From NCBI GenBank assembly GCA_019245455.1, contig JAFARM010000192.1, positions 1-5,113 on the forward strand: 5,113 nucleotides of DNA, given 5' to 3'. Of the stretch, positions 1 through 5,106 are shown one piece after another. Position numbers and translations under genes: made by a program. Below the pieces are notes generated by a model that was not told the DNA's origin, did not search any database, and saw only the letters and a program-made list of their open reading frames with translations. How positions within the stretch are numbered: position 1 is the first letter of the stretch; the number at the start of each line of letters is the position of its first letter. This DNA is from Sphingomonadaceae bacterium. Its GTDB lineage: Bacteria > Pseudomonadota > Alphaproteobacteria > Sphingomonadales > Sphingomonadaceae.

Positions 1-1
1 C

Positions 2-652
2 TCGCTCGGCAAGATCGGCGGCGGCACGGTCGAGTACAAGGCAACCGCAGCCGAGACGAGCCTCCACCGCGTCGACCAGCGGCTCGCGCGGCTGTCGGTC
101 GTGTTCACCGGCCTGCGGGCGACGACCGACCTGTTCGCCGCCCCGATCGCGGCCGACCACTTCGAGGTCCACGTCCGCGAGACGCCGGCGCGGTCGAACG
201 AGGCGTGGAGCGCGACGCCACCGCAGCAGGCGCAGGTCGTGCTGGCGGGAACCAAGGTGCGCTTCGCAGGCAGCGCGCCGCTGACCCTCGCGCTCGACGC
301 CGGCATCACGGCGACGGCGCCCCTGCGCGACCTCGAGACGTGGGTGCACGGCGGCACGGTCGAAATCCACGACGCCGTCCTGTCCGACGCCAGCGGCGAG
401 GTCGCGCGGCTGAGCGCGTCGATCGTCGACACCGTCGGCCAGCTGCGCCTGACCGGCACCGTCACCACCGTCTGCCCGGCGAGCGTCCGCGCCGCGGTCG
501 ATGGCACCCCGCCCGTCGCCGAGTCGCGCCTGCGCAATCCCGTGCGGCTGGCGCTGGGCGGGACGCCGGGGTTCTTCGTCCTCGCCCCGCTGCCCGCCGG
601 CGCGCCGACGGCGGTGCGCGGACAACTGCCGCCCTGTCCACGCCTTCGCTGA
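2..652 (+). CDS. C-terminal part of a probable exported or periplasmic protein, possibly DUF2125-like (5' end outside the window)
   Basis: The reading frame is open from the left edge (first full codon at position 2) to a TGA at 650-652, giving 216 residues of a longer protein. A GTG at 101 is an internal codon, not a convincing start, because the frame continues upstream without a stop. The visible part is rich in alternating hydrophobic and polar residues typical of beta-strands, such as the stretches around FEVHVRETP, LTLALDAGITATAPL, GTVEIHDAVL and GQLRLTGTVTTVCP. It has only two cysteines (residues 158 and 212 of this fragment), which could form a disulphide in an oxidising compartment. 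This architecture and the C-terminal layout remind me of DUF2125 proteins, an alphaproteobacterial family of unknown function with an N-terminal membrane anchor. That assignment is from memory of the family's style, not a search. An alternative is another AsmA- or GspN-like beta-rich envelope protein. It converges with the permease gene, leaving 33 bp between the two stops. Confidence 0.6.
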   Translation, partial: SLGKIGGGTVEYKATAAETSLHRVDQRLARLSVVFTGLRATTDLFAAPIAADHFEVHVRETPARSNEAWSATPPQQAQVVLAGTKVRFAGSAPLTLALDAGITATAPLRDLETWVHGGTVEIHDAVLSDASGEVARLSASIVDTVGQLRLTGTVTTVCPASVRAAVDGTPPVAESRLRNPVRLALGGTPGFFVLAPLPAGAPTAVRGQLPPCPRLR

Positions 653-672
653 GCGGGGAGTCGCCGGGCGGC

Positions 673-686
673 AGCGCCGCGGCGCT
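673..686. terminator. 14-bp perfect palindrome between convergent genes (possible bidirectional terminator)
   Basis: AGCGCCGCGGCGCT at 673-686 is its own reverse complement and lies between the stop of the left-hand gene (650-652) and the stop of the permease gene (686-688 on the minus strand). In RNA it would fold as a 5-bp stem with a four-base loop. There is no T-tract on either side, so intrinsic termination is uncertain. A chance palindrome in GC-rich DNA cannot be excluded. Confidence 0.3.
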
Positions 687-1513
687 CACGCCTTCAGCCG
701 CCACCCCGTCTTCAGCAGCCGGTACGCCACCGCCCACAGCACGACGTCGATGACGCCGATGACCACCGCCCCCTGCAGCGCCAGCCCGTCGGCGACGCCC
801 AGGAAGCCGAAGCGGAAGCCGTCGATGATGTAGAAGAACGGGTTGGCGTGGCTGAGCAGCTTCATCGCCGGCGACACCCGGTCGATCGCGTAGAAGGTCC
901 CCGACAGCAGCGTCAGCGGCTGGACGACGAAGTTGGTCACCGCCGCGGCATGGTCGAACTTGTCGGCCCAGATGCCGGTCAGGATGCCGAGCAGCGCCAG
1001 CATCACCGATCCCGCCGTGCCGAAGTAGAGGACGACGGCCAGGTTGTTGATCGGCACGTCGACGCCCGGTGCCAGCAGCATCGCCATATAGACGGCAAAG
1101 CCGACCAGCCACGCCCGCGTCACCGCGCCCCCGACCCAGGCGACGAGCAGCTCGGCCGGCGACAGCGGCGGCATCAGCACGTCGACGATCGTTCCCTGGA
1201 TCTTGCCGATGAGAAGGCTCGACGACGTGTTGGCGAAGCTGTTCTGGATCATGCCCATGACGATCAGGCCCGGCCCGAGAAAGTCGCTGTACGGCACCCC
1301 CATCACCGTCGTCCGCGCGCGGCCCAGCGCCAGCGCGAAGATCGCCAGGAACATCAGCGTCGTGATCGCCGGTGCCCAGACGGTCTGCAGCTGAACCTTG
1401 AAAAAGCGGCGCACCTCCTTCAAATAGAGGGTCTTCAGGCCTTGCCAGTTGACTCCGGGGATGACGACCTCGCCGGGTTCGCGGGCGATGCTGGCGCGGG
1501 TCTGGTCGAGCAT
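686..1513 (-). CDS. ABC-2 type transporter permease (YadH-like)
   Basis: A 275-residue integral membrane protein, the usual size for a single-domain ABC-2 permease. The cytoplasmic N-terminus (1-44) carries the amphipathic segment GLKTLYLKEVRRFFKVQLQT that precedes the first helix in this family. About six hydrophobic segments follow near residues 45-64, 80-101, 122-145, 157-182, 193-210 and 247-266. The signature NPFFYIIDGFRFGFLG (224-239) matches the C-terminal motif of YadH/NodJ-type exporters. Such permeases pair with a separate ATP-binding subunit to export polysaccharides, lipids or drugs; the substrate here cannot be read from sequence. No ATPase gene lies beside it: the left neighbour is a convergent unrelated gene and the right neighbour is the divergent gcrA. 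The start at 1513 was chosen because an AAGG-type Shine-Dalgarno (1521-1524, minus strand) lies 7 bases upstream and because family similarity begins right after it. The frame runs open further upstream only through the antisense of gcrA. No frameshift is seen. Confidence 0.93.
   Translation of the reverse strand: MLDQTRASIAREPGEVVIPGVNWQGLKTLYLKEVRRFFKVQLQTVWAPAITTLMFLAIFALALGRARTTVMGVPYSDFLGPGLIVMGMIQNSFANTSSSLLIGKIQGTIVDVLMPPLSPAELLVAWVGGAVTRAWLVGFAVYMAMLLAPGVDVPINNLAVVLYFGTAGSVMLALLGILTGIWADKFDHAAAVTNFVVQPLTLLSGTFYAIDRVSPAMKLLSHANPFFYIIDGFRFGFLGVADGLALQGAVVIGVIDVVLWAVAYRLLKTGWRLKA
1451..1455. promoter_or_regulatory. GANTC (CcrM methylation) site upstream of gcrA
   Basis: GACTC at 1451-1455 is a match to the CcrM methylation sequence GANTC and lies about 113 bp upstream of the gcrA start, inside the first codons of the divergent permease gene. 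It overlaps TTGACT (1449-1454), a good -35-like hexamer for rightward transcription, but I see no convincing -10 at the right spacing. GcrA in Caulobacter acts at promoters bearing methylated GANTC, so autoregulation is conceivable. At least five other GANTC sites occur in the window (521, 658, 2124, 2183, 4816), so this one may be chance. Confidence 0.25.
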
Positions 1514-1554
1514 GGCCCGCCTTACCCCGCGCCCACCACCGGCCGCAAGGCTAC

Positions 1555-1558
1555 AGGA
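1555..1558 (+). promoter_or_regulatory. Ribosome binding site of gcrA that bears on the start choice
   Basis: AGGA at 1555-1558 sits 9 bases before the ATG at 1568 and 15 bases before the ATG at 1574. Spacing favours 1568, giving a protein that begins MPMSWTDD. Family alignments normally begin at MSWT, which would favour 1574. The two starts differ by only two residues. Confidence 0.5.
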
Positions 1559-1567
1559 CACTGCCCC

Positions 1568-2068
1568 ATGCCCATGTCGTGGACCGACGACCGGATCGAG
1601 CTCTTGAAGACCCATTGGGAGGCGGGGATGACCGCCAGCCAGATCGCCGAGGCGCTGGGGCAGGGCGTCAGCCGCAACGCCGTCATCGGCAAGGCGCACC
1701 GGCTGGGGCTGGAGGCGCGGCCGTCGCCGGTCAAGCTGACCGAAGCCGCCGCCGCGGTCATTGAGGCCGTGGTCGCCGCCGCCGAGGAGCCGGTCGCGTC
1801 CGAACCCGTCAAGCCCGCCCGCCGTCCCGCGCGCGCGGTCGCCGCCAAGCCGGCGCGGACGACGCTGCTCGACCTGTCGGAAAAGGTCTGCAAATGGCCG
1901 ATCGGGCATCCGGGCGAGGCCGACTTCCACTTCTGCGGCAAGCCGGCGCAGGCGAGCTTCCCCTATTGCTCGGAACATTGCGCCGTCGCCTACCAGGCGC
2001 AGCTTCCCCGCCGCGACCGCTCGCGCCCGCCCCCGCCGATGATGCCGGGGATGGGGCCGCGCCGCTAG
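1568..2068 (+). CDS. gcrA: GcrA family cell cycle regulator
   Basis: GcrA is an alphaproteobacterial transcription activator. In Caulobacter it binds sigma70 region 2 and stimulates genes for replication, segregation and division whose promoters carry CcrM-methylated GANTC. Numbering from the family start MSWT (ATG 1574, 164 residues), the N-terminal helix-turn-helix domain spans about 3-48 (SWTDDRIELLKTHW, then SQIAEALG and SRNAVIGKAHRLGL). An Ala/Pro/Arg-rich disordered linker runs from 50 to 97. The C-terminal sigma-interacting segment (about 98-142) has CKWPIG (C106), FCG (C121), YCSEHC (C132, H135, C136) and AYQ. A proline-rich tail ends the protein. Length and domain order match known GcrA. 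From the ATG at 1568, supported by the AGGA site, the product has 166 residues. The gene is divergent from the permease and convergent with the cupin gene, so it is probably transcribed alone. The Cys/His cluster could bind a metal, which is inference. Identification is very secure. Confidence 0.96.
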   Translation: MPMSWTDDRIELLKTHWEAGMTASQIAEALGQGVSRNAVIGKAHRLGLEARPSPVKLTEAAAAVIEAVVAAAEEPVASEPVKPARRPARAVAAKPARTTLLDLSEKVCKWPIGHPGEADFHFCGKPAQASFPYCSEHCAVAYQAQLPRRDRSRPPPPMMPGMGPRR

Positions 2069-2082
2069 GCCGCAGCGCGGCC
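2055..2082. terminator. Hairpin spanning the gcrA stop codon
   Basis: GGCCGCGC (2055-2062) is perfectly complementary to GCGCGGCC (2075-2082). The 12-base loop can add two more inner pairs across one mismatch. The gcrA stop codon TAG (2066-2068) lies in the loop. A stem this GC-rich immediately at the 3' end of gcrA could act as a terminator or a 3' exonuclease barrier. No T-tract follows, so a classical intrinsic terminator is not shown. Confidence 0.4.
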
Positions 2083-2149
2083 GCACGCAGCGAGCACGCC
2101 GCAGGCGCGCACAGCAGCGCGCGGACTCGCGCAAGGCCGGCCGGCGGGG

Positions 2150-2170
2150 CGGCGCGGACCTACCGCGCCG
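2150..2170. repeat. 8-bp inverted repeat with five-base loop in the gcrA/cupin convergent gap
   Basis: CGGCGCGG (2150-2157) and CCGCGCCG (2163-2170) are perfect reverse complements separated by ACCTA. The element lies midway between the stop of gcrA and the stop of the cupin gene and would form a stable stem in transcripts from either direction. It may be part of a bidirectional terminator cluster; there is no T-tract. Confidence 0.4.
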
Positions 2171-2172
2171 AA

Positions 2173-2227
2173 CCCGTCCGACGAGTCCGCGGCTCCGCCG
2201 CGGACGGGCCGCAGGACAGCCGCGGAC
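2173..2227. repeat. Nested and competing inverted repeats (possible bidirectional terminator) in the gcrA/cupin convergent gap
   Basis: GTCCGCGGC (2185-2193) and GCCGCGGAC (2197-2205) form a 9-bp perfect stem around TCC. A second perfect pair, CCCGTCCG (2173-2180) with CGGACGGG (2201-2208), uses bases of the first right arm, so the two stems exclude each other. GCCGCGGAC recurs at 2219-2227 as a direct repeat and could pair with the same left arm. The element lies just beyond the cupin stop (2243-2245, minus strand). This may be a termination region or a degenerate REP-like element; which of these cannot be decided from one copy. Confidence 0.4.
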
Positions 2228-2242
2228 CGCCCGCCGCAGAGC

Positions 2243-2794
2243 CTACCGCCCCACCACCTCCCGGTCGATCAGCACCGCGAGCAGCAGTGCCGGCCCGCCG
2301 TGCGCGGTCCAGCCGTGGCTCGTGCCGCGCTGGATGACGACCTGGCCAGGTTTCAGCCGCGTCTCGCTGCCGTCGAGGACCAGCGATGCCTCGCCCGACA
2401 GCAGGCAGATGACGTCGATCGAGTGCGTCCGGTGCATCGCCGGATGCCGGCTCTGGTCGGTCAGGTGGCGCTCCCCGCCGAAGCCGGCGAACACCTGCCG
2501 GGCGGCGGCGTTCAACGCCTCGCGCGGCGGGTCCTCGGGCAGCGGCGCGACGACGAACCAGCGCACCTGGACGTTGCCCGGCCGCGGCCCCAGCACCGGC
2601 ATCGCCGTGCCGAGATCGCTGTGGTCGCGCGGGTCGAGGCGGCCGCTGGCGGCGTCCTCCCAAGTCTCGAACAGCCCGCCGAGGTCGGGATCGCCACTCG
2701 CCGACGACGGCGGCCCGTCGAGGATGACGACCGATCGGCCGTCGGCGTCGTCACCGGTGACGATGCGGCGGAGGCTGTCACGGAAGTCGGTCAT
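2243..2794 (-). CDS. Cupin domain-containing protein, co-transcribed with phaC
   Basis: A 183-residue protein with a single C-terminal cupin barrel. Residues 1-30 (FRDSLRRIVTGDDADGRSVV, then LDGPP) match the N-terminus common to a widespread group of small cupin proteins. The barrel occupies about 75-178. Motif 1 is HRTHSID (H121, H124, D127) followed by LLSGEASLVLDG. Motif 2 is KPGQVVIQRGTSHGW with H160. H121, H124 or D127, and H160 are the likely metal ligands; the canonical motif-1 glutamate is replaced by D127. No signal peptide or membrane segment is seen, so it should be cytoplasmic. Relatives often sit in catabolic operons, but no substrate is firmly established and I do not assign one. 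The ATG at 2794 has GGGGGA on the minus strand about 7 bases upstream. The gene begins 26 bp after the phaC stop on the same strand, indicating one operon and a possible role alongside PHA metabolism. It ends at a convergent, hairpin-rich gap facing gcrA. Confidence 0.88.
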   Translation of the reverse strand: MTDFRDSLRRIVTGDDADGRSVVILDGPPSSASGDPDLGGLFETWEDAASGRLDPRDHSDLGTAMPVLGPRPGNVQVRWFVVAPLPEDPPREALNAAARQVFAGFGGERHLTDQSRHPAMHRTHSIDVICLLSGEASLVLDGSETRLKPGQVVIQRGTSHGWTAHGGPALLLAVLIDREVVGR

Positions 2795-2820
2795 CGTTCG
2801 TTCCCCCGATCTGAACGATC

Positions 2821-4563
2821 TCAAATACGCTCTTTGACGTATCTGCCCGGTGCATCCTCGATCGCTCCCTCCGGCACCCGCGCCGGCACCTTCGGCCCCG
2901 ACAGCGGGGTCAGCCAGCGCAGCCAGTCGGGCCACCAGCTGTGCGGCGTCTCGGTCGCAACCGCCTGGAACTCGGCCAGCGTCGGCGGCAGCGTGTCGCT
3001 CGTCCAGTGCTGGTACTTCTTCGCGCCCGGCGGGTTGACGACACCGGCGATGTGGCCCGACCCGGCCAGCACGAAGCGCATCGGCCCGGCGAACACCTGC
3101 GTCATGCGATAGACCGACTTCGCCGGCGCGATATGGTCGTCGCGCCCCGCCTGGATATACGTCGGCGTCCGCACTGTCCTGAGGTCGATCGGCACGCCGG
3201 CGACGGAGATCCCGCCGGGCTGCACCAGCAGGTTGTCGCGGTACATATCGCGCAGATAGCTGAGGTGCCAGCACGCCGGCACATTGGTCGCGTCGGAGTT
3301 CCAGTAGAGCAGGTCGAACGGGAAATAGTCCTTCCCCAGCAGATAGTTGTTGACGACATAGCTCCAGATGAGGTCGTTCGGGCGCAGCATATTGAACGTC
3401 GCCGCCAGCGCCCGGCCGTCGGTGACGCCGTTCGCCGCCGCCTTTTCGACCGTGGCGATGCCGGCGTCGTCGGTGAACAATTTGAGATCGCCCGCGTCGC
3501 TGAAGTCGATCTGTGCGGTGAAGAAGGTCGCGCTGGCGACCCGGTCGGCCTGTCCCTTCGCCTCGAGATAAGCCAGTGTCGCGGCGAGCACCGTTCCGGC
3601 AACGCAATAGCCGATGACGTGCGCGCTCGGCGCGCCGGTGCGCTTCAGCACCTCGCCGAGCGCCGTCAGCTGCCCTTCGCCGACATAGGTGTCGAGCGTC
3701 GCGTCGGCGAGGCTGGCGTCGGCGTTCTTCCAGCTGACGACGAACACCGTCAGCCCGTTCTCGACGGCGAAGCGGATGAAGCTCTTCTCCGGCGTCAGGT
3801 CGAGGATGTAGAACTTGTTGATCCACGGCGGGAAGATGAGCAGCGGCGTCTCGAACACCTCCGCCGTCGCCGGCGAATACTGGATCAGCTGGAACAGCCG
3901 GTTCTCGAACACCACCTTGCCCGGCGTCGCCGCGACGTCGCGCCCGACCTCGAACGCCGCCTCGTCGGTCATCCGCATCCGCCCGCGCTCGAGGTCGGCA
4001 AGCATATGCTCCAACCCTTTGAGCAGGTTCTCGCCGCCGCTGTCGCGCGTTGCCGCCAGCACCTCGGGGTTGGTCAGCGGGAAGTTGGCCGGGCTCATCG
4101 CCTCCAGCCACTGGCGCGTGTGGAACAGCGCCTTGGCTCGCGCCGCCTCGCCGAGCCCCGAGAGGCTGGCGGTGGCATTCAGCACATGGTCGGAGGCGAG
4201 CAGGTATGACCGGCGCAGGAAGTCGAACACCGGCGCCTCCGCCCAGGCGGGCGCGGCGAAGCGCTTGTCCCTGACCGGGGGTGCCGTCGCCTCCGGCGTG
4301 CCGCTCAGGAAGCCCTGCCACAGCGCCATGGCGTCGGTCATGAACTTCGCGCCGCTGGCGATGACGGTCGCGGGATCGGTCGCCGCCGCCGTCAGCACCT
4401 GCCGCCACATCGCCGCGAGCCCGAGCGGGTCGTCCGACGGGCGCAGCGCGACGCCGGGGTCGGCGGCGAAGCGCGCCATCATCGCCTGGCCGCGCGCGAT
4501 CGCCTCGGTCCAGCGGGCGAGGTTCTGCGGGTCGTCGACGCCGCTGGTGGTTTGGTCCGTCAT
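2821..4563 (-). CDS. phaC: Class I poly(R)-hydroxyalkanoic acid synthase
   Basis: PhaC polymerises (R)-3-hydroxyacyl-CoA, typically 3-hydroxybutyryl-CoA, into polyester at the surface of cytoplasmic storage granules and releases CoA. The 580-residue length fits class I synthases, which act without a PhaE or PhaR subunit. The N-terminal PhaC_N domain covers roughly residues 110-280 (motifs NFPLTNPEVL and GRDVAATPGKVVFENRLFQLIQY). An alpha/beta-hydrolase core follows, with LLIFPPWINKFYILDL at 241-256. The catalytic triad is visible: nucleophile C320 in GYCVAG, D476 in GRDDHIAP, and H504 in GSGHIAGVVNPP. PACWHLSYLRDMYRDN (429-444) is also typical. The nucleophile box reads G-Y-C-V-A-G where many synthases have G-x-C-V-G-G. 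The ATG at 4563 has GGGAG on the minus strand 8 bases upstream. The frame is intact. The cupin gene follows after 26 bp; a small secreted-protein gene is divergent, 129 bp away. No phaA, phaB, phasin or phaR gene is in the window. Confidence 0.97.
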   Translation of the reverse strand: MTDQTTSGVDDPQNLARWTEAIARGQAMMARFAADPGVALRPSDDPLGLAAMWRQVLTAAATDPATVIASGAKFMTDAMALWQGFLSGTPEATAPPVRDKRFAAPAWAEAPVFDFLRRSYLLASDHVLNATASLSGLGEAARAKALFHTRQWLEAMSPANFPLTNPEVLAATRDSGGENLLKGLEHMLADLERGRMRMTDEAAFEVGRDVAATPGKVVFENRLFQLIQYSPATAEVFETPLLIFPPWINKFYILDLTPEKSFIRFAVENGLTVFVVSWKNADASLADATLDTYVGEGQLTALGEVLKRTGAPSAHVIGYCVAGTVLAATLAYLEAKGQADRVASATFFTAQIDFSDAGDLKLFTDDAGIATVEKAAANGVTDGRALAATFNMLRPNDLIWSYVVNNYLLGKDYFPFDLLYWNSDATNVPACWHLSYLRDMYRDNLLVQPGGISVAGVPIDLRTVRTPTYIQAGRDDHIAPAKSVYRMTQVFAGPMRFVLAGSGHIAGVVNPPGAKKYQHWTSDTLPPTLAEFQAVATETPHSWWPDWLRWLTPLSGPKVPARVPEGAIEDAPGRYVKERI

Positions 4564-4619
4564 CGTCCGCTCTCCCGAAATGCGTCATGGACCTGAAGGC
4601 CGTGCAACGCCAAGCGGCT

Positions 4620-4647
4620 TTGCGGGTTCGTTACGGGCGTATATAGA
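4620..4647 (+). promoter_or_regulatory. Candidate sigma70-type promoter for the small secreted-protein gene
   Basis: TTGCGG (4620-4625) as a -35 and TATAGA (4642-4647) as a -10 are 16 bases apart. The overlapping TATATA at 4640-4645 is a better hexamer but at a spacing of 14. This AT-rich island stands out in the GC-rich gap. Transcription would start near 4654, giving a leader of about 40 bases ahead of the ATG at 4693. Confidence 0.4.
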
Positions 4648-4676
4648 ACGCGATGCCGGCACCCGCCGCGAGACCT

Positions 4677-4684
4677 TAAGGGAG
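4677..4684 (+). promoter_or_regulatory. Strong Shine-Dalgarno of the small secreted-protein gene
   Basis: TAAGGGAG at 4677-4684 lies 8 bases before the ATG at 4693. It is among the best ribosome binding sites in the window and fixes the start there rather than at the in-frame ATG at 4702. Confidence 0.7.
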
Positions 4685-4692
4685 CATAGTCG

Positions 4693-5022
4693 ATGATCAG
4701 GATGTCCGCCGCCCTTGCCGCCACCTTCGCCGCCCTCGCTCTCGCTGCGGCACCGGTCGCCGCGCAGACGGCCGCGCCCGCCGGTGCGATGCCGAAGTGC
4801 TCGGCGACCGTTCACGACTCGTGCGACCAGGGCGCGGACACCGCCAACGCCATGACCGCCGCGCAGGCCGAGGCGACCGGCGGCGTCGGCGACCGCGGCC
4901 ACGACGATGCCGCGCGCGGCGGTGGTGCGACCGTTAAGCCGATGGCGCACAAGCACAAGGCGACGCACCACAAGGCAGCGAAGGCCGCTGCCGCCGGGCC
5001 GGCCGCCGCCGACAAGCCGTGA
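4693..5022 (+). CDS. Small secreted protein with His/Lys/Ala-rich C-terminus, function unknown
   Basis: A 109-residue protein I cannot assign to a named family. Residues 1-24 form a clear Sec signal peptide: M-I-R, a hydrophobic core AALAATFAALALAAA, and a V-A-A cleavage site before Q25. The mature part is about 85 residues and probably periplasmic or extracellular. It has two cysteines, C36 and C44, in the segment MPKCSATVHDSC, able to form one disulphide. A low-complexity middle rich in Ala, Gly and Asp follows. The tail (82-109) is dominated by Lys, His and Ala (H86, H88, H92, H93, with lysines between) and ends in DKP. The histidines suggest possible metal or anion binding; this is inference. 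The start at 4693 is set by TAAGGGAG 8 bases upstream. The gene is divergent from phaC and followed by a strong hairpin 5 bases after the stop. Signal peptide, ribosome binding site and terminator-like hairpin together argue for a real gene despite low complexity. Confidence 0.82.
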   Translation: MIRMSAALAATFAALALAAAPVAAQTAAPAGAMPKCSATVHDSCDQGADTANAMTAAQAEATGGVGDRGHDDAARGGGATVKPMAHKHKATHHKAAKAAAAGPAAADKP

Positions 5023-5027
5023 CCTTC

Positions 5028-5053
5028 CGGGGCCCGGCTCCGGCCGGGCCCCG
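5028..5053 (+). terminator. Strong GC hairpin with UNCG-type loop after the small secreted-protein gene
   Basis: CGGGGCCCGGC (5028-5038) pairs perfectly with GCCGGGCCCCG (5043-5053), an 11-bp all-GC stem closed by TCCG. In RNA the closing C(UCCG)G belongs to the extra-stable UNCG tetraloop class. It begins five bases after the TGA at 5020-5022. No T-tract follows, so it is either a T-poor terminator or a 3'-end stabiliser between this gene and the next. Confidence 0.65.
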
Positions 5054-5106
5054 ACCGCAGGCCCGCCGTCGCCGCCCCTCCCGCGTACCCCCGAGGGACC
5101 TTACCG

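Larger units (their letters stand above)
4564..4692. promoter_or_regulatory. Divergent promoter region between phaC and the small secreted-protein gene
   Basis: This 129-bp gap separates two divergently oriented starts and must hold leftward phaC control and rightward control of the small gene. It is locally less GC-rich than its surroundings around 4612-4650. It contains a 9-bp imperfect palindrome AAGCGGCTT (4612-4620). I found no convincing leftward -35/-10 pair for phaC by eye. Confidence 0.5.

Noticed and set aside
848..2068. A 406-codon plus-strand frame extending gcrA upstream through the antisense of the permease
   Set aside because: The upstream part is low-complexity Arg/His/Asp-rich shadow coding; GcrA similarity begins at MSWT (1574), with a ribosome binding site at 1555.
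686..2134. A 482-codon minus-strand frame extending the permease through the antisense of gcrA
   Set aside because: Only the last 275 codons look like protein of a known family. The upstream part is Arg/Gly/Ala-rich antisense of the clearly real gcrA, and a good ribosome binding site sits before the ATG at 1513.
2135..2142. GGCCGGCC palindrome
   Set aside because: An 8-bp GC-only palindrome is expected by chance in DNA this GC-rich and has no supporting context.
2941..4209. Long plus-strand open frames antisense to phaC (also 3815-4696)
   Set aside because: They are Arg- or Ser/Ala-rich with no recognisable motif, as expected opposite a GC-rich gene.
2243..4588. A 781-codon minus-strand frame that looks like a large protein ending in the cupin domain
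   Set aside because: Its upstream two thirds are a frame-shifted, Arg-rich shadow of phaC, which is coded in another frame with an intact triad. The cupin has its own start at 2794 and ribosome binding site. This is not a real fusion.
4604..4620. Possible sigma54 (-24/-12) promoter for phaC on the minus strand (TTGGCGTTGCAC)
   Set aside because: The TGG and TTGCA elements are present, but their spacing is several bases too short for a sigma54 site.
4585..4971. Minus-strand frame antisense to the small secreted-protein gene
   Set aside because: The plus strand has a signal peptide, a strong Shine-Dalgarno and a terminator-like hairpin; the antisense product is Arg/Gly-rich without motif.
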